DNA of 64,000 bases from assembly GCA_902363805.1 (NCBI GenBank), contig CABJBF010000001.1, forward strand, positions 620,001 through 684,000. The letters are read 5' to 3'. Positions 53,338-62,600 of the stretch are shown one piece after another (positions within the stretch are counted from its first letter, which is position 1; the number at the start of each line of letters is the position of its first letter). This stretch comes from Eubacteriaceae bacterium. GTDB lineage: Bacteria > Bacillota > Clostridia > Lachnospirales > Lachnospiraceae. The translations under genes were made by a program, and so were the position numbers. A model generated the notes under the pieces. The model saw nothing but the letters and a program-made list of their open reading frames with translations. It was not told the origin of the DNA and did not search any database.

Positions 53338-54180
53338 ATGAAAGTAGTAAAAACAATTAAAGAAGTTAGAGAAAATGTAAAGACTTGGAAAAAAGAAGGA
53401 CAGACAGTTGGATTTGTACCAACAATGGGATATCTTCATGAAGGACATGGAAGTCTTATAAAGAAAGCAAGAGAAGAAAATGATAAAGTTGTAGTCAGCA
53501 TATTTGTAAATCCAATGCAGTTTGGACCAACAGAAGATTTGGAAAGTTATCCAAGAGATTTAGAAAAGGATAGCAAATTCTGTGAAAGCCTTGGCGCAGA
53601 TTTGATTTTTAATCCTGAACCTGAAGAAATGTACAAAGATGGTTTTAGTTCATACGTTGATATGTCAGTGTTGACAGAAGAATTATGTGGACTTAGCAGA
53701 CCTGTTCATTTCAGAGGTGTATGTACAGTAGTAAGCAAATTGTTTAACATCGTAAACCCTGACAGAGCTTATTTTGGCCAGAAGGATGCTCAGCAGTTAG
53801 CAATTATTAAGCATATGGTACAGGATTTAAATTTTGATATTGAAGTTATCGGTTGCCCTATTGTAAGGGAAGAAGATGGACTTGCAAAGAGTTCAAGAAA
53901 CACATATCTTTCAGCAGAAGAAAGAAAAGCAGCTTTAATTTTAAGCAGAACAGTTAAGCTCGGAAGAGAAATGCTTGAAGCAGGTGAAACTGATGCGGAT
54001 AAGATTGTTGAAGCTATGAAGAAAAATGTTGAAACGGAACCACTTGCTAAAATTGATTATGTTAAAGCGGTTGATGGCTTAACAATGCAGCAGGTTAAGA
54101 AAGTACAGAAGCCAATGTTAGTAGCTATGGCAGTTTACATTGGAAAGACAAGATTAATAGACAATACCATTTGGGATTAA
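53338..54180 (+). CDS. panC: Pantothenate synthetase
   Basis: 280 residues. FVPTMGYLHEGHGSLIKKA (the HxGH nucleotide motif), IFVNPMQFGPTEDLESYPRD, FFG-type RAYFGQKDAQQLAI and REEDGLAKSSRNTYLS match PanC. It joins pantoate and beta-alanine using ATP. AGGAGG at 53325-53330 is 7 bases before the ATG and lies within the repeat element. Confidence 0.95.
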   Translation: MKVVKTIKEVRENVKTWKKEGQTVGFVPTMGYLHEGHGSLIKKAREENDKVVVSIFVNPMQFGPTEDLESYPRDLEKDSKFCESLGADLIFNPEPEEMYKDGFSSYVDMSVLTEELCGLSRPVHFRGVCTVVSKLFNIVNPDRAYFGQKDAQQLAIIKHMVQDLNFDIEVIGCPIVREEDGLAKSSRNTYLSAEERKAALILSRTVKLGREMLEAGETDADKIVEAMKKNVETEPLAKIDYVKAVDGLTMQQVKKVQKPMLVAMAVYIGKTRLIDNTIWD

Positions 54181-54193
54181 GCCAAGCCATGCA

Positions 54194-54254
54194 CCTGCAA
54201 ATAATTTTTTCAGATGAGAGCTTGCTCTCAAATATGAAAAAAATTATTTGCAGG
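54194..54254. repeat. Long hairpin in the panC-panD gap
   Basis: CCTGCAAATAATTTTTT (54194-54210) pairs with AAAAAATTATTTGCAGG (54238-54254) over 17 bp, enclosing a second hairpin TGAGAGC-TT-GCTCTCA (54215-54230). Outer GCCATGC/GCATGGC pairs extend to the repeat that follows. Confidence 0.75.
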
Positions 54255-54377
54255 TATACGGCGCAGCCGTCCATGATAAAATGCGGAGCATTTTAGAATG
54301 GGGCATGGCAAAAAATACAGGTATACGGCGCAGCCGTCCATGATAAAATGCGGAGCATTTTAGAATGGGGCATGGCA
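54251..54377 (+). repeat. Two identical 60-bp repeats with hairpins before panD
   Basis: Positions 54251-54310 and 54318-54377 are the same 60 bases. Each contains ACGGC-GCA-GCCGT and CCAT...TAAAATGC-GGA-GCATTTTA...ATGG stems. They look like a REP/BIME-type element copied in tandem. No coding frame. Confidence 0.85.
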
Positions 54378-54419
54378 GACGGAATACAATGTAAAAATAA
54401 AAGCGGAAGGAAATAAAAA

Positions 54420-54815
54420 ATGCAGATAGAAATGTTAAAAAGTAAGATACACCGTGCAACAGTAAAACAGGCAGAATTAGATTATGTTGGAAGCATAACA
54501 ATTGATGAGGATTTATTAGATGCAGCAGGAATTTTAGAATATGAAAAAGTTCAGATTGCAGATGTAGATAATGGAAATAGATTTGAAACTTACGCAATTG
54601 CCGGTGAACGTGGTTCAGGAATGATTTGTTTAAATGGAGCAGCAGCACATTGTGTATCATTAGGCGATAAGGTAATTATTATGTGCTATGCACAGATGAC
54701 ACCTGAGGAAGTTAAAGACAATAAGCCAAAGGTTGTTTTCGTAGATGATGACAACAAAATTACAAGACTTACAAATTACGAAAAACATGGAAGATTATTT
54801 GACTTGGAAAAATAG
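54420..54815 (+). CDS. panD: Aspartate 1-decarboxylase
   Basis: 131 residues. The self-cleavage site is Gly-Ser in [14 protein letters not shown] near residue 26, which yields the pyruvoyl cofactor; [34 protein letters not shown] (the last in part) and YAQMT are further PanD motifs. It makes beta-alanine for PanC. GGAAGGAA lies 8 bases before the ATG. The 3' end of the gene is repeated twice downstream. Confidence 0.93.
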   Translation: MQIEMLKSKIHRATVKQAELDYVGSITIDEDLLDAAGILEYEKVQIADVDNGNRFETYAIAGERGSGMICLNGAAAHCVSLGDKVIIMCYAQMTPEEVKDNKPKVVFVDDDNKITRLTNYEKHGRLFDLEK

Positions 54816-54886
54816 AAAACATGGGAGATTGCCTGATTTAGAAAAATAGGATAAAATAGGGAAGAATATTTGATTTAGAAAAATAG
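54786..54886 (+). repeat. Three degenerate 30-bp copies of the panD 3' end
   Basis: The last 30 bases of panD (54786-54815, ending GACTTGGAAAAATAG) recur at 54820-54849 (ending GATTTAGAAAAATAG) and 54857-54886 (same ending). Copies are 34 and 37 bases apart and fill the gap before coaBC. Confidence 0.8.
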
Positions 54887-54896
54887 GAGAACCGTT

Positions 54897-56087
54897 ATGT
54901 TAAAAGGAAAAACAGTAGTGTTAGGCGTAACAGGAAGCATAGCAGCATACAAAATTGCAAGCTTGGCAAGCGCTTTAGTAAAACTTCATGCAGATGTAAA
55001 TGTTATAATGACTAAAAATGCAACAAATTTTATAAATCCTATTACATTTGAATCACTTACAGGAACAAAATGTCTGGTGGATACATTTGACAGAAATTTT
55101 GAATTTCAGGTTGAACATGTTTCATTAGCACAGAAAGCAGATATATTTATGGTAGCTCCTGCCAGTGCAAATGTAATTGGAAAGATTGCAAATGGAATTG
55201 CGGATGATATGCTTACAACAACTATTATGGCAGCAAAATGTCCTAAATATATTTCTCCTGCAATGAACACGAATATGTTTGAAAATCCTATTGTTCAGGA
55301 CAATCTTAAAAAACTAAAGGATTATGGCTATGAAGTTATTGAACCGGCAGTAGGATATCTTGCATGTGGAACTACCGGCAGTGGAAAAATGCCTGAACCT
55401 GAAGTGCTTCTTTCATATATTATGAAAGAGCTTGCATTTGAAAAAGATTTGAAAGGCAAAAAGATTTTAGTTACTGCGGGTCCTACGAAAGAAAAGATTG
55501 ATCCTGTTCGTTTCATCAGCAATCATTCTACAGGAAAGATGGGTTATGCAATTGCAAAAAATGCAATGCTTAGAGGTGCAGATGTAACTTTGGTTAGTGG
55601 ACATACTTCTATAGAAAAACCTGATTTTGTTAAAGTTGTGGATGTCGAAAGTGCACAGGATATGTACGAAGCAGTAGCAGCTGAATTTGATAATCAGGAT
55701 ATTCTCATAATGAGTGCGGCAGTTGCCGATTATCGTCCGGTTAATCCTGCAGATAACAAGATTAAGAAAAAAGAAGGAGATTCTTCAATAGAATTAGAGA
55801 GAACAACGGACATCATTGGAACGCTTGCTCCTAACAAGAAAAATCAGTTTGTATGTGGATTTTCCATGGAAACTGAAAATATGCTTGAAAATTCAAAAGC
55901 AAAACTTGAAAAGAAAAATCTCGACATGATTGTTGCAAACAACTTAAAAGTTAAAGGTGCCGGATTTGGAACAGACACAAACATAGTAACAATTATTACT
56001 AAGGATGAAGTAAAAGAGTTGCCTATTATGTCTAAAGACGAGGTTGCAAATGCTTTACTTAATGAAATAGTTAAAAAACAAAAATAA
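54897..56087 (+). CDS. coaBC: Phosphopantothenoylcysteine decarboxylase/synthetase
   Basis: 396 residues. CoaC part (1-about 185): VLGVTGSIAAYKIASLASAL with FMN contacts, APASANVIGKIANGIADDML, and the active-site PAMNTNMFENP. CoaB part: TAGPTKEKIDPVRFISNHSTGKMGYAIA and the later SAAVADYRPV. It performs two consecutive steps from 4'-phosphopantothenate to phosphopantetheine. As the last gene of the pan operon it links pantothenate to CoA. Confidence 0.95.
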   Translation: MLKGKTVVLGVTGSIAAYKIASLASALVKLHADVNVIMTKNATNFINPITFESLTGTKCLVDTFDRNFEFQVEHVSLAQKADIFMVAPASANVIGKIANGIADDMLTTTIMAAKCPKYISPAMNTNMFENPIVQDNLKKLKDYGYEVIEPAVGYLACGTTGSGKMPEPEVLLSYIMKELAFEKDLKGKKILVTAGPTKEKIDPVRFISNHSTGKMGYAIAKNAMLRGADVTLVSGHTSIEKPDFVKVVDVESAQDMYEAVAAEFDNQDILIMSAAVADYRPVNPADNKIKKKEGDSSIELERTTDIIGTLAPNKKNQFVCGFSMETENMLENSKAKLEKKNLDMIVANNLKVKGAGFGTDTNIVTIITKDEVKELPIMSKDEVANALLNEIVKKQK

Positions 56088-56147
56088 ACATATTTCAGAC
56101 GAAATACTTTTATTGTTAATACGAAAGATATTTTAATGAATTGAAAC

Positions 56148-56191
56148 AAACAACGGGTAAATAGCTTGACTGGGCTATTTACCCGTTGTTT
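56148..56191. terminator. Bidirectional terminator after coaBC
   Basis: AAACAACGGGTAAATAGC (56148-56165) pairs perfectly with GCTATTTACCCGTTGTTT (56174-56191). Confidence 0.9.
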
Positions 56192-56199
56192 TATTTAGT

Positions 56200-57006
56200 T
56201 TACTTAAGCCTGTTACCGTTAAAGTCATAATGGAATCTTGGTGACAAAGCAACTGAACCGGACAATACTTTTCTGTAGTTTTTTATAAGTGATACAGCTA
56301 CAGGAACAGAATCTCTTAACATTTTTTCTAATTCAATTGTATTTTTACGACATTTCTTATTTGCTTCAGGTTCAATCATGTGACCTTTAAAAGATTTGTA
56401 ATGAAATGTTACACGCATGAGAATGTCAATTATTTTTTGCTTTGGCTTTCTAGGAGCAACAAATAAATGCTTAATAAGTCGCATCCATCGCATGCATTTA
56501 TGTGAAGCAATTGTTGAAAGTCCTTTATAAAATACAGCAGCACTTTTGGCGGTGGCATAATCTGTAGAAACAAGTTTGTGCATTGGGTAGCGTTCAGGTT
56601 TAAAACCGTCTTTTGAAAGCAAAAGATTCTCCAAATCGCCTTCAATTTCTATGTGACCGCAACCTGTTTCGTCCATACTTAAATTAACATAAGGATGACA
56701 AATGCTGTCCAATGTAAAATGGCATATAAATCCCATGATATAACTGAATTCTGCACTGTGAATTCCATATTTATGTACTACATCAATGGAATTAAGCATA
56801 AATGTGTAAGCATCGGATTTGTGAAGTTTAACACCATATTGGTTGATTTTGTTCATTGAAAAGGCTCTGTAGAAAAATAGATAATCAGGGCCCTGAAGTC
56901 CAAGTCTGAATGAATTTGGATATCTTCTGATAATTTCTTTATATTCAACGGGCAAATTTTTGATTACAAGTTTGCCAAATTTGTTATGAGCATATAATGA
57001 GGGCAT
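56200..57006 (-). CDS. Zinc-dependent phospholipase C family protein
   Basis: 268 residues. SLYAHNKFGKLVIKNLP and FRLGLQGPDYLFF are N-terminal motifs of the zinc-dependent PLC fold (PF00882 type). The His/Asp pattern continues in IMGFICHFTLDSICHPYVN and GHIEIEGDLENLLL, the trinuclear zinc site. No signal peptide is seen, so it probably acts inside the cell or is not a classical toxin. GGAGG lies about 7 bases before the ATG. Function uncertain beyond family. Confidence 0.78.
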   Translation of the reverse strand: MPSLYAHNKFGKLVIKNLPVEYKEIIRRYPNSFRLGLQGPDYLFFYRAFSMNKINQYGVKLHKSDAYTFMLNSIDVVHKYGIHSAEFSYIMGFICHFTLDSICHPYVNLSMDETGCGHIEIEGDLENLLLSKDGFKPERYPMHKLVSTDYATAKSAAVFYKGLSTIASHKCMRWMRLIKHLFVAPRKPKQKIIDILMRVTFHYKSFKGHMIEPEANKKCRKNTIELEKMLRDSVPVAVSLIKNYRKVLSGSVALSPRFHYDFNGNRLK

Positions 57007-57059
57007 AGTAATTCCTCCTTCTTAAGTCTAAAACTTTTGTATAAATTCTTCTGTAGTTA

Positions 57060-57171
57060 GCCGTCCCAAGTTCTTTCACCCACTTATGAGTAAACTCATG
57101 TGGGCTTAGAAACCCCAACGTTGATGCCTACGGATTGTTTCGTGCTACGCACTCTTTACCCTAGCATCGTA
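57060..57171 (-). mobile_element. Remnant right end of an IS200/IS605-type (TnpB) element, omega-RNA-like
   Basis: On the minus strand this stretch reads GGTAAAGAGTGCGTAGCACG, AAACAATCCGTAGGCATCAA, CGTTGGGGTTTCTAAGCCCA and ends with the hairpin CCCAC..ATGAGT/ACTCAT..GTGGG (57079-57104). One frame gives STKQSVGINVGVSKPT, similar to TnpB C-terminal ends, and the AAGCCCAC hairpin near the tip is typical of IS605-family right ends and omega RNAs. No tnpB gene is left nearby. The rest of the 341-base gap holds AT-rich sequence and the next promoter. Confidence 0.55.
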
Positions 57172-57272
57172 TAATTTTATTGTAGCACAAATTAAAAATA
57201 AAATAACATTATGAATATTAAATTTTCATTAATAATGTATTACTCAATAAAAAAAGTTACAGAATTTGGCTA

Positions 57273-57301
57273 TTGCAAATTGTGTAAAAGGGTGTTATCA
57301 T
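57273..57301 (+). promoter_or_regulatory. Promoter of the radical-SAM repair operon
   Basis: TTGCAA (57273-57278), 17-base spacer, TATCAT (57296-57301). Confidence 0.5.
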
Positions 57302-57307
57302 CATAAT

Positions 57308-57321
57308 AGAACGTATGTTCG
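57308..57321. promoter_or_regulatory. LexA/DinR-type SOS box
   Basis: AGAACGTATGTTCG fits the Gram-positive SOS consensus CGAACnnnnGTTCG with only the first base different. It lies 7 bases after the -10, where LexA would block transcription. Confidence 0.75.
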
Positions 57322-57347
57322 AGAGGAAGAAAGGCGGTGACACATAC

Positions 57348-58802
57348 ATGGATGGCATGGAATTGAGTAATAAATCAGACGTAATTAGTAATGGCAATTT
57401 GAGTAAAGAGCTTAATGATGCTACATATAATAAAACCAGCGTTATTGATGACAGTAAATTTAATACAGATTCCGTGGAAGTTAATGTTACTCATAATCTT
57501 AGCATGTCAGAGAAGTTAAGAATATTGACAGATGCTGCCAAGTATGATGTGGCGTGTACAAGTAGTGGTGTCGACAGAAGCAATAAGGGAAGTGGACTTG
57601 GAGATACTCATGCGTGTGGAATATGTCATACATTTGCGGCGGATGGAAGATGTGTGTCACTGCTTAAGATATTATTTACTAATGAGTGTATATATGATTG
57701 CAAGTATTGTGTTAACAGAGTTTCTAATGATGTGCCGAGGACAACATTTACACCTGATGAAGTTTGTAAATTAACCATAGAGTTTTATAGAAGAAATTAT
57801 ATAGAAGGGCTATTTTTGAGCTCGGGAATAGTTAAGAATCCTAATCATACAATGTCACTTATTTATGAAGCAATTTGGAAATTGAGAAATATACATCATT
57901 TTTATGGCTATATACATGTAAAAGTAATTCCGGGTACATCACCTGAAATTATTGAAAAATTGGGTTTTCTTGTTGATAGAATGAGTGCCAACTTAGAATT
58001 GCCAACGCAGGAAAGCCTTTCTGAACTTGCACCGAATAAGCATCATAAGAATATAATTATACCCATGAAGCAGATTAAAGATGGAATGGGTCATTTGCTT
58101 CCGGGGAAGAATGACGGATATCATTATCCAATGAAATATGGAGGTTATAAGAGTTCTAAATTTGTCCCGGCAGGGCAGAGCACTCAGATGATTATTGGAG
58201 CAACAAGAGAAACAGATTACCAGATATTAAATGTAACAGCTACATTGTATGAGAAGTTTAAACTTAAGAGAGTGTTTTATTCAGGATTTGTAGATGTGAA
58301 TCATAATATAGAGGCACCATCTTTGGGAGGTCATAGCATTTTACTTAGAGAACATAGATTGTATCAGGCGGATTGGCTGTTAAGATATTATGGCTTTACG
58401 GCAGGTGAATTATTAAGCAAAGAGAAGCCTAATTTTAATATGGCGTTAGATCCTAAGTGCGACTGGGCTATTAATCATATAGAACAGTTCCCTGTGGAGA
58501 TTATGAGGGCAGATTATTATACGTTGTTAAGAGTTCCGGGAATTGGTGTAAAGTCTGCAAAACGAATTGTGTCAGCAAGACGATATGGTAAGTTGGAGTT
58601 TTCTAATTTAAAGAAGATGGGTGTTGTATTAAAAAGAGCAGCATTTTTTATAACATGTAACGGAAAGACAATGATGCCTCTTAATATGAATCAGGATTAT
58701 ATAGCACGTTCAATAGCGGATAGTGACAGAAAGAATACTTATGCCATTGATAATAATATTACTTATACGCAGATGAATATATTTGATATGGGGGTGAACT
58801 GA
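57348..58802 (+). CDS. Putative DNA repair/modification radical-SAM protein (TIGR03916-like)
   Basis: About 484 residues. Radical-SAM cluster CIYDCKYCVN (CxxxCxxC) near residue 115, preceded by an extra Cys set HACGICHTFAADGRCVSLL. The C-terminus has a helix-hairpin-helix, LRVPGIGVKSAKRIVSARRYG, which suggests DNA binding. The family is linked to uracil-DNA-glycosylase-like or DUF4130 partners. I start at 57348, 8 bases after GGCGGTG; an in-frame ATG at 57315 lies inside the SOS box. The next gene overlaps by one base. Confidence 0.87.
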   Translation: MDGMELSNKSDVISNGNLSKELNDATYNKTSVIDDSKFNTDSVEVNVTHNLSMSEKLRILTDAAKYDVACTSSGVDRSNKGSGLGDTHACGICHTFAADGRCVSLLKILFTNECIYDCKYCVNRVSNDVPRTTFTPDEVCKLTIEFYRRNYIEGLFLSSGIVKNPNHTMSLIYEAIWKLRNIHHFYGYIHVKVIPGTSPEIIEKLGFLVDRMSANLELPTQESLSELAPNKHHKNIIIPMKQIKDGMGHLLPGKNDGYHYPMKYGGYKSSKFVPAGQSTQMIIGATRETDYQILNVTATLYEKFKLKRVFYSGFVDVNHNIEAPSLGGHSILLREHRLYQADWLLRYYGFTAGELLSKEKPNFNMALDPKCDWAINHIEQFPVEIMRADYYTLLRVPGIGVKSAKRIVSARRYGKLEFSNLKKMGVVLKRAAFFITCNGKTMMPLNMNQDYIARSIADSDRKNTYAIDNNITYTQMNIFDMGVN

Positions 58803-59566
58803 TGAATGAATTTAAGGATATAACTCTTGTATGTGATGACTCATTTGATGGAATTATGACTGCTATATATGACGGATGGGTTTTAATGCTTAAGGGTAAT
58901 AAAGTAAAGATTTATCCGGGAGATGATTATGCATATGAGTTGTTTTGTGAGAACATTAATTGTAAGACTAACGTAAAGAAGGCAATTAGTGTTGCACAGG
59001 CAATTCAGCAGAAGATATCGGTTGAAGCATATGAATATGTTTTCAGGGCAGCACATCATTATGATAAGAATCGCGGGAATGCTATTTTGGAATTCCTTAA
59101 AGTGGGATTTAGAGCAGGTAGTAGAACTACTAAGATGCTTAGTGAAAACAGAGTAATGACCGTAATGGAATTGGCAAGAAAGGCTTCTAATGAGGCGAAT
59201 GTATTCAGAGAAATATTAAGATTTAAAGAAATTAACGGTAAATTTTTATTTGGCACAATAAGTCCTAAGTGTGATGTTTTACTATTAATTGAGAATCATT
59301 TTACATGCAGATATCCTGAAGAAAACTGGATTATATATGATGATATTAGAAAAAAAGCGCTAGTTCACAGGTATAAAAGTGAAACAATAGTTGTATCCGG
59401 AGAAGAGCTAGATAGAGTGATTGACCAGATTGATATAGATGATGATTATGAGGAATTGTGGAAAGTATTTTTTGATGCGATAGCGATAGAAGAGAGAAGA
59501 AATGAAAAGTGTCAGATGAGTCACGTCCCTAAATGGTATAGAAAACATATGAATGAATTTAATTAA
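58802..59566 (+). CDS. DUF4130/TIGR03915-type putative DNA metabolism protein
   Basis: 254 residues. The N-terminus TLVCDDSFDGIMTAIYDGWV and the later ILRFKEINGKFLFGTISPKCDVL, HFTCRYPEENWIIYD and the C-terminal VPKWYRKHMNEFN match the partner always found next to the radical-SAM protein (TIGR03915). The ATG overlaps the upstream stop by one base (TGATG), so the pair is translationally coupled. The joint function is probably DNA base repair or modification, not yet known at the chemical level. Confidence 0.85.
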   Translation: MNEFKDITLVCDDSFDGIMTAIYDGWVLMLKGNKVKIYPGDDYAYELFCENINCKTNVKKAISVAQAIQQKISVEAYEYVFRAAHHYDKNRGNAILEFLKVGFRAGSRTTKMLSENRVMTVMELARKASNEANVFREILRFKEINGKFLFGTISPKCDVLLLIENHFTCRYPEENWIIYDDIRKKALVHRYKSETIVVSGEELDRVIDQIDIDDDYEELWKVFFDAIAIEERRNEKCQMSHVPKWYRKHMNEFN

Positions 59567-59602
59567 AACATTTTTAAAGTGTACTTATTAAAAAAAAAGT
59601 GC

Positions 59603-59646
59603 TATACTATCGAATAAGTATGGGTTATGTCGCAATGACATAATCC
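59603..59646 (+). promoter_or_regulatory. purL promoter and leader hairpin
   Basis: TATACT (59603-59608) is a likely -10. A hairpin GGGTTATGTC-GCAAT-GACATAATCC (59622-59646) would be at the 5' end of the transcript, 30 bases before the purL start. I see no purine riboswitch. Confidence 0.45.
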
Positions 59647-59675
59647 ATAATAAAACTACTATTCAGGAGGAACTC

Positions 59676-62600
59676 ATGAGCAAGGTAAAGAGAGTTTATG
59701 TGGAAAAGAAACAGCCATATGCTGTTAAAGCCAAGGAACTTACAGAGGATATCAAGGGTTATTTAGGAATCAACACATTGGATGCTGTAAGAGTTTTAGT
59801 AAGATATGATGTTGAGAATTTATCTGAAGACACTTATAAGAAAGCATTAACAACAGTATTTTCTGAACCACCGGTTGATAATGTTTATGAAGAAAATTTT
59901 CCGTTTAACGAAACAGACAGAATTTTTAGCGTGGAATATTTGCCGGGGCAGTTTGATCAGAGAGCTGATTCTGCAGAACAGTGTGTTAAGTTTTTAAATG
60001 AAGACGAGAAGCCTGTAATTAAAAGTGCAACAACATATGTTTTAGAAGGACATATGAGCGATGAACAGTTTGAACAGGTTAAGTCATATTGTATTAACCC
60101 TGTAGATTCAAGAGAAACAGGTTTAGAAAAACCTGAAACACTTGTAACAGAATTTGAAGAACCTGCAGACGTTATTATATTCGATGGCTTTAAGGATATG
60201 GAGGAAGCACCACTTAAAGAATTATATGATTCTTTAGGACTTGCTATGACATTTAAAGATTTTCTTCACATTCAGAATTATTACAAGAATGAAGAAGACA
60301 GAGATCCTTCAATAACAGAAATAAGAGTATTAGATACATATTGGTCAGATCATTGCCGTCATACAACATTTAATACAGAACTTACAGATGTTACATTTGA
60401 TGATGGATATTTTAATAGTCCACTTGTTAAGACATACGAAGAGTATATGGAAACAAGAGAAAGTGTTTTCAAGGGTAGAAAGGACAAGTTTGTCTGCTTT
60501 ATGGATTTAGCACTTATGGCTATGCGTAAGTTAAAGATGGAAGGTAAATTAGACGACCAGGAAGAATCAGATGAAATAAATGCATGTAGTATTGTTGTGC
60601 CTGTAGAAGTTGACGGCAAGGAAGAAGAATGGCTTGTTAACTTTAAGAATGAAACACACAACCATCCTACAGAAATTGAACCATTTGGTGGCGCTGCAAC
60701 ATGTTTAGGTGGAGCAATCAGAGATCCATTGTCAGGACGTACATATGTATATCAGGCAATGCGTGTAACAGGTGCAGCTGATCCAACTAAGTCAATGAGC
60801 GAAACTTTAAAGGGTAAATTACCACAGAAGAAGATTGTTCAGGGAGCAGCTAATGGCTATAGTTCATATGGTAACCAGATTGGTCTTGCAACAGGATATG
60901 TTAAGGAAATTTATCATCCTGATTATGTTGCTAAGAGAATGGAAATCGGTGCGGTTATGGGAGCAGCTCCTAGACGTGCAGTACAGAGATTAAATTCTGA
61001 CCCGGGTGACATTATCATCTTATTAGGTGGTAGAACAGGAAGAGACGGTTGTGGTGGAGCAACAGGTTCTTCAAAGATTCATACAGAACAGTCAATTGAA
61101 AGCTGTGGAGCAGAAGTTCAGAAGGGTAATGCACCTACAGAACGTAAATTACAGAGATTGTTCAGACGTGAAGAAGTAAGTTATTTAATTAAGAAATGTA
61201 ATGACTTTGGTGCAGGTGGTGTATCTGTTGCTATAGGTGAATTAGCAGACGGATTACATGTAAACCTCGATAAAGTAACTAAGAAATATGCAGGTCTTGA
61301 TGGTACGGAAATTGCAATTTCAGAATCACAGGAAAGAATGGCAGTTGTTGTAGATCCTAAAGATGTAGAACAGTTCTTAAAATATGCTAATGAAGAAAAT
61401 CTTGAAGCAACAGAAGTAGCATATGTAACAGAAGAACCTAGACTTGTATTAGAATGGAGAGGAAAAGAGATAGTTAATATTTCAAGAGCATTCCTCGATA
61501 CAAACGGAGCTCATCAGGAAACAACAGTAGAAGTTGAAATGCCGGATGAAGATAAGAACTTCTTCAAGAAACCTCAGGTTGATGATGTTAAGGAAAAATG
61601 GTTAGAAACATTATCAGATTTAAATGAGTGTTCACAGAAGGGATTAGTAGAAAAATTTGACGGCTCAATTGGAGCAGGTTCAGTATTTATGCCATTTGGT
61701 GGTAAATATCAGTTAACAGAAACTCAGACAATGGTAGCTAAGCTTCCTGTACTTAAAGGAAAATGCGATACAGTAACAATTATGAGTTACGGATTTGATC
61801 CATATCTTTCAAGTTGGAGCCCATACCATGGTGCAATTTATGCAGTAGTAGATTCTGTAGCTAAGGTAGTTGCAACAGGTGGTGATTATAAGAAGATTAG
61901 ATTTACATTCCAGGAATACTTCAGAAGAATGACAGAAGATCCAAAGCGTTGGAGCCAGCCATTTGCAGCACTTCTTGGTGCATATGACGCTCAGATGGGA
62001 TTTGGTCTTCCATCAATCGGTGGTAAGGATAGTATGTCAGGTACATTTAATGATATTGATGTTCCTCCAACACTTGTTTCATTTGCGGTAGATGTTGCAA
62101 AAGAAAAAGATATTATTACACCCGAATTTAAAGAAGTTGGAAGTAAGATTGTTAAATTTGAAATATGCAGAGACCAGTACGAAAAGCCAAATTACGAATG
62201 TATGATGAAGTTATATGATGCAATTCATGAAATGATTCAGAATGGAACTATAATTTCAGCATATGCATTAGATAGTAAAGGTGTTATTCCAGCAGTAAGT
62301 AAGATGGCATTTGGTAATAAGATTGGTGTTTCTGTCAGCGGACAGATTCCTGGAGCAGACTTATTTGCACCTGGATACGGTGATATAATTGCAGAAGTAC
62401 CTGCTGATAAGATTGATGATGTAAATGTAAGTTATGTATTAATCGGTGAAACAACAGATGATGCTACACTTAAATATGGAGAAGAATCAATTTCATTGGA
62501 TGATGCAATTAAGACATGGGAAAAACCACTTGAAAAAGTATTCCCAACAAGAAGTCATAAAGACACATCAGTTATCGATACTCCTGTATACGATAAAGGA

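Noticed and set aside
53198..54377. CRISPR array in the pan operon spacers
   Set aside because: The repeats are few, of unequal spacing and sit before ribosome sites; there are no regular unique spacers and no cas genes.
57315..57347. Upstream ATG for the radical-SAM gene
   Set aside because: It lies inside the SOS box and likely upstream of or at the transcription start; the ATG at 57348 has a ribosome site.
59567..59675. Purine riboswitch in front of purL
   Set aside because: Only one simple hairpin is present; the conserved three-way junction and loop motifs of the purine class are absent.
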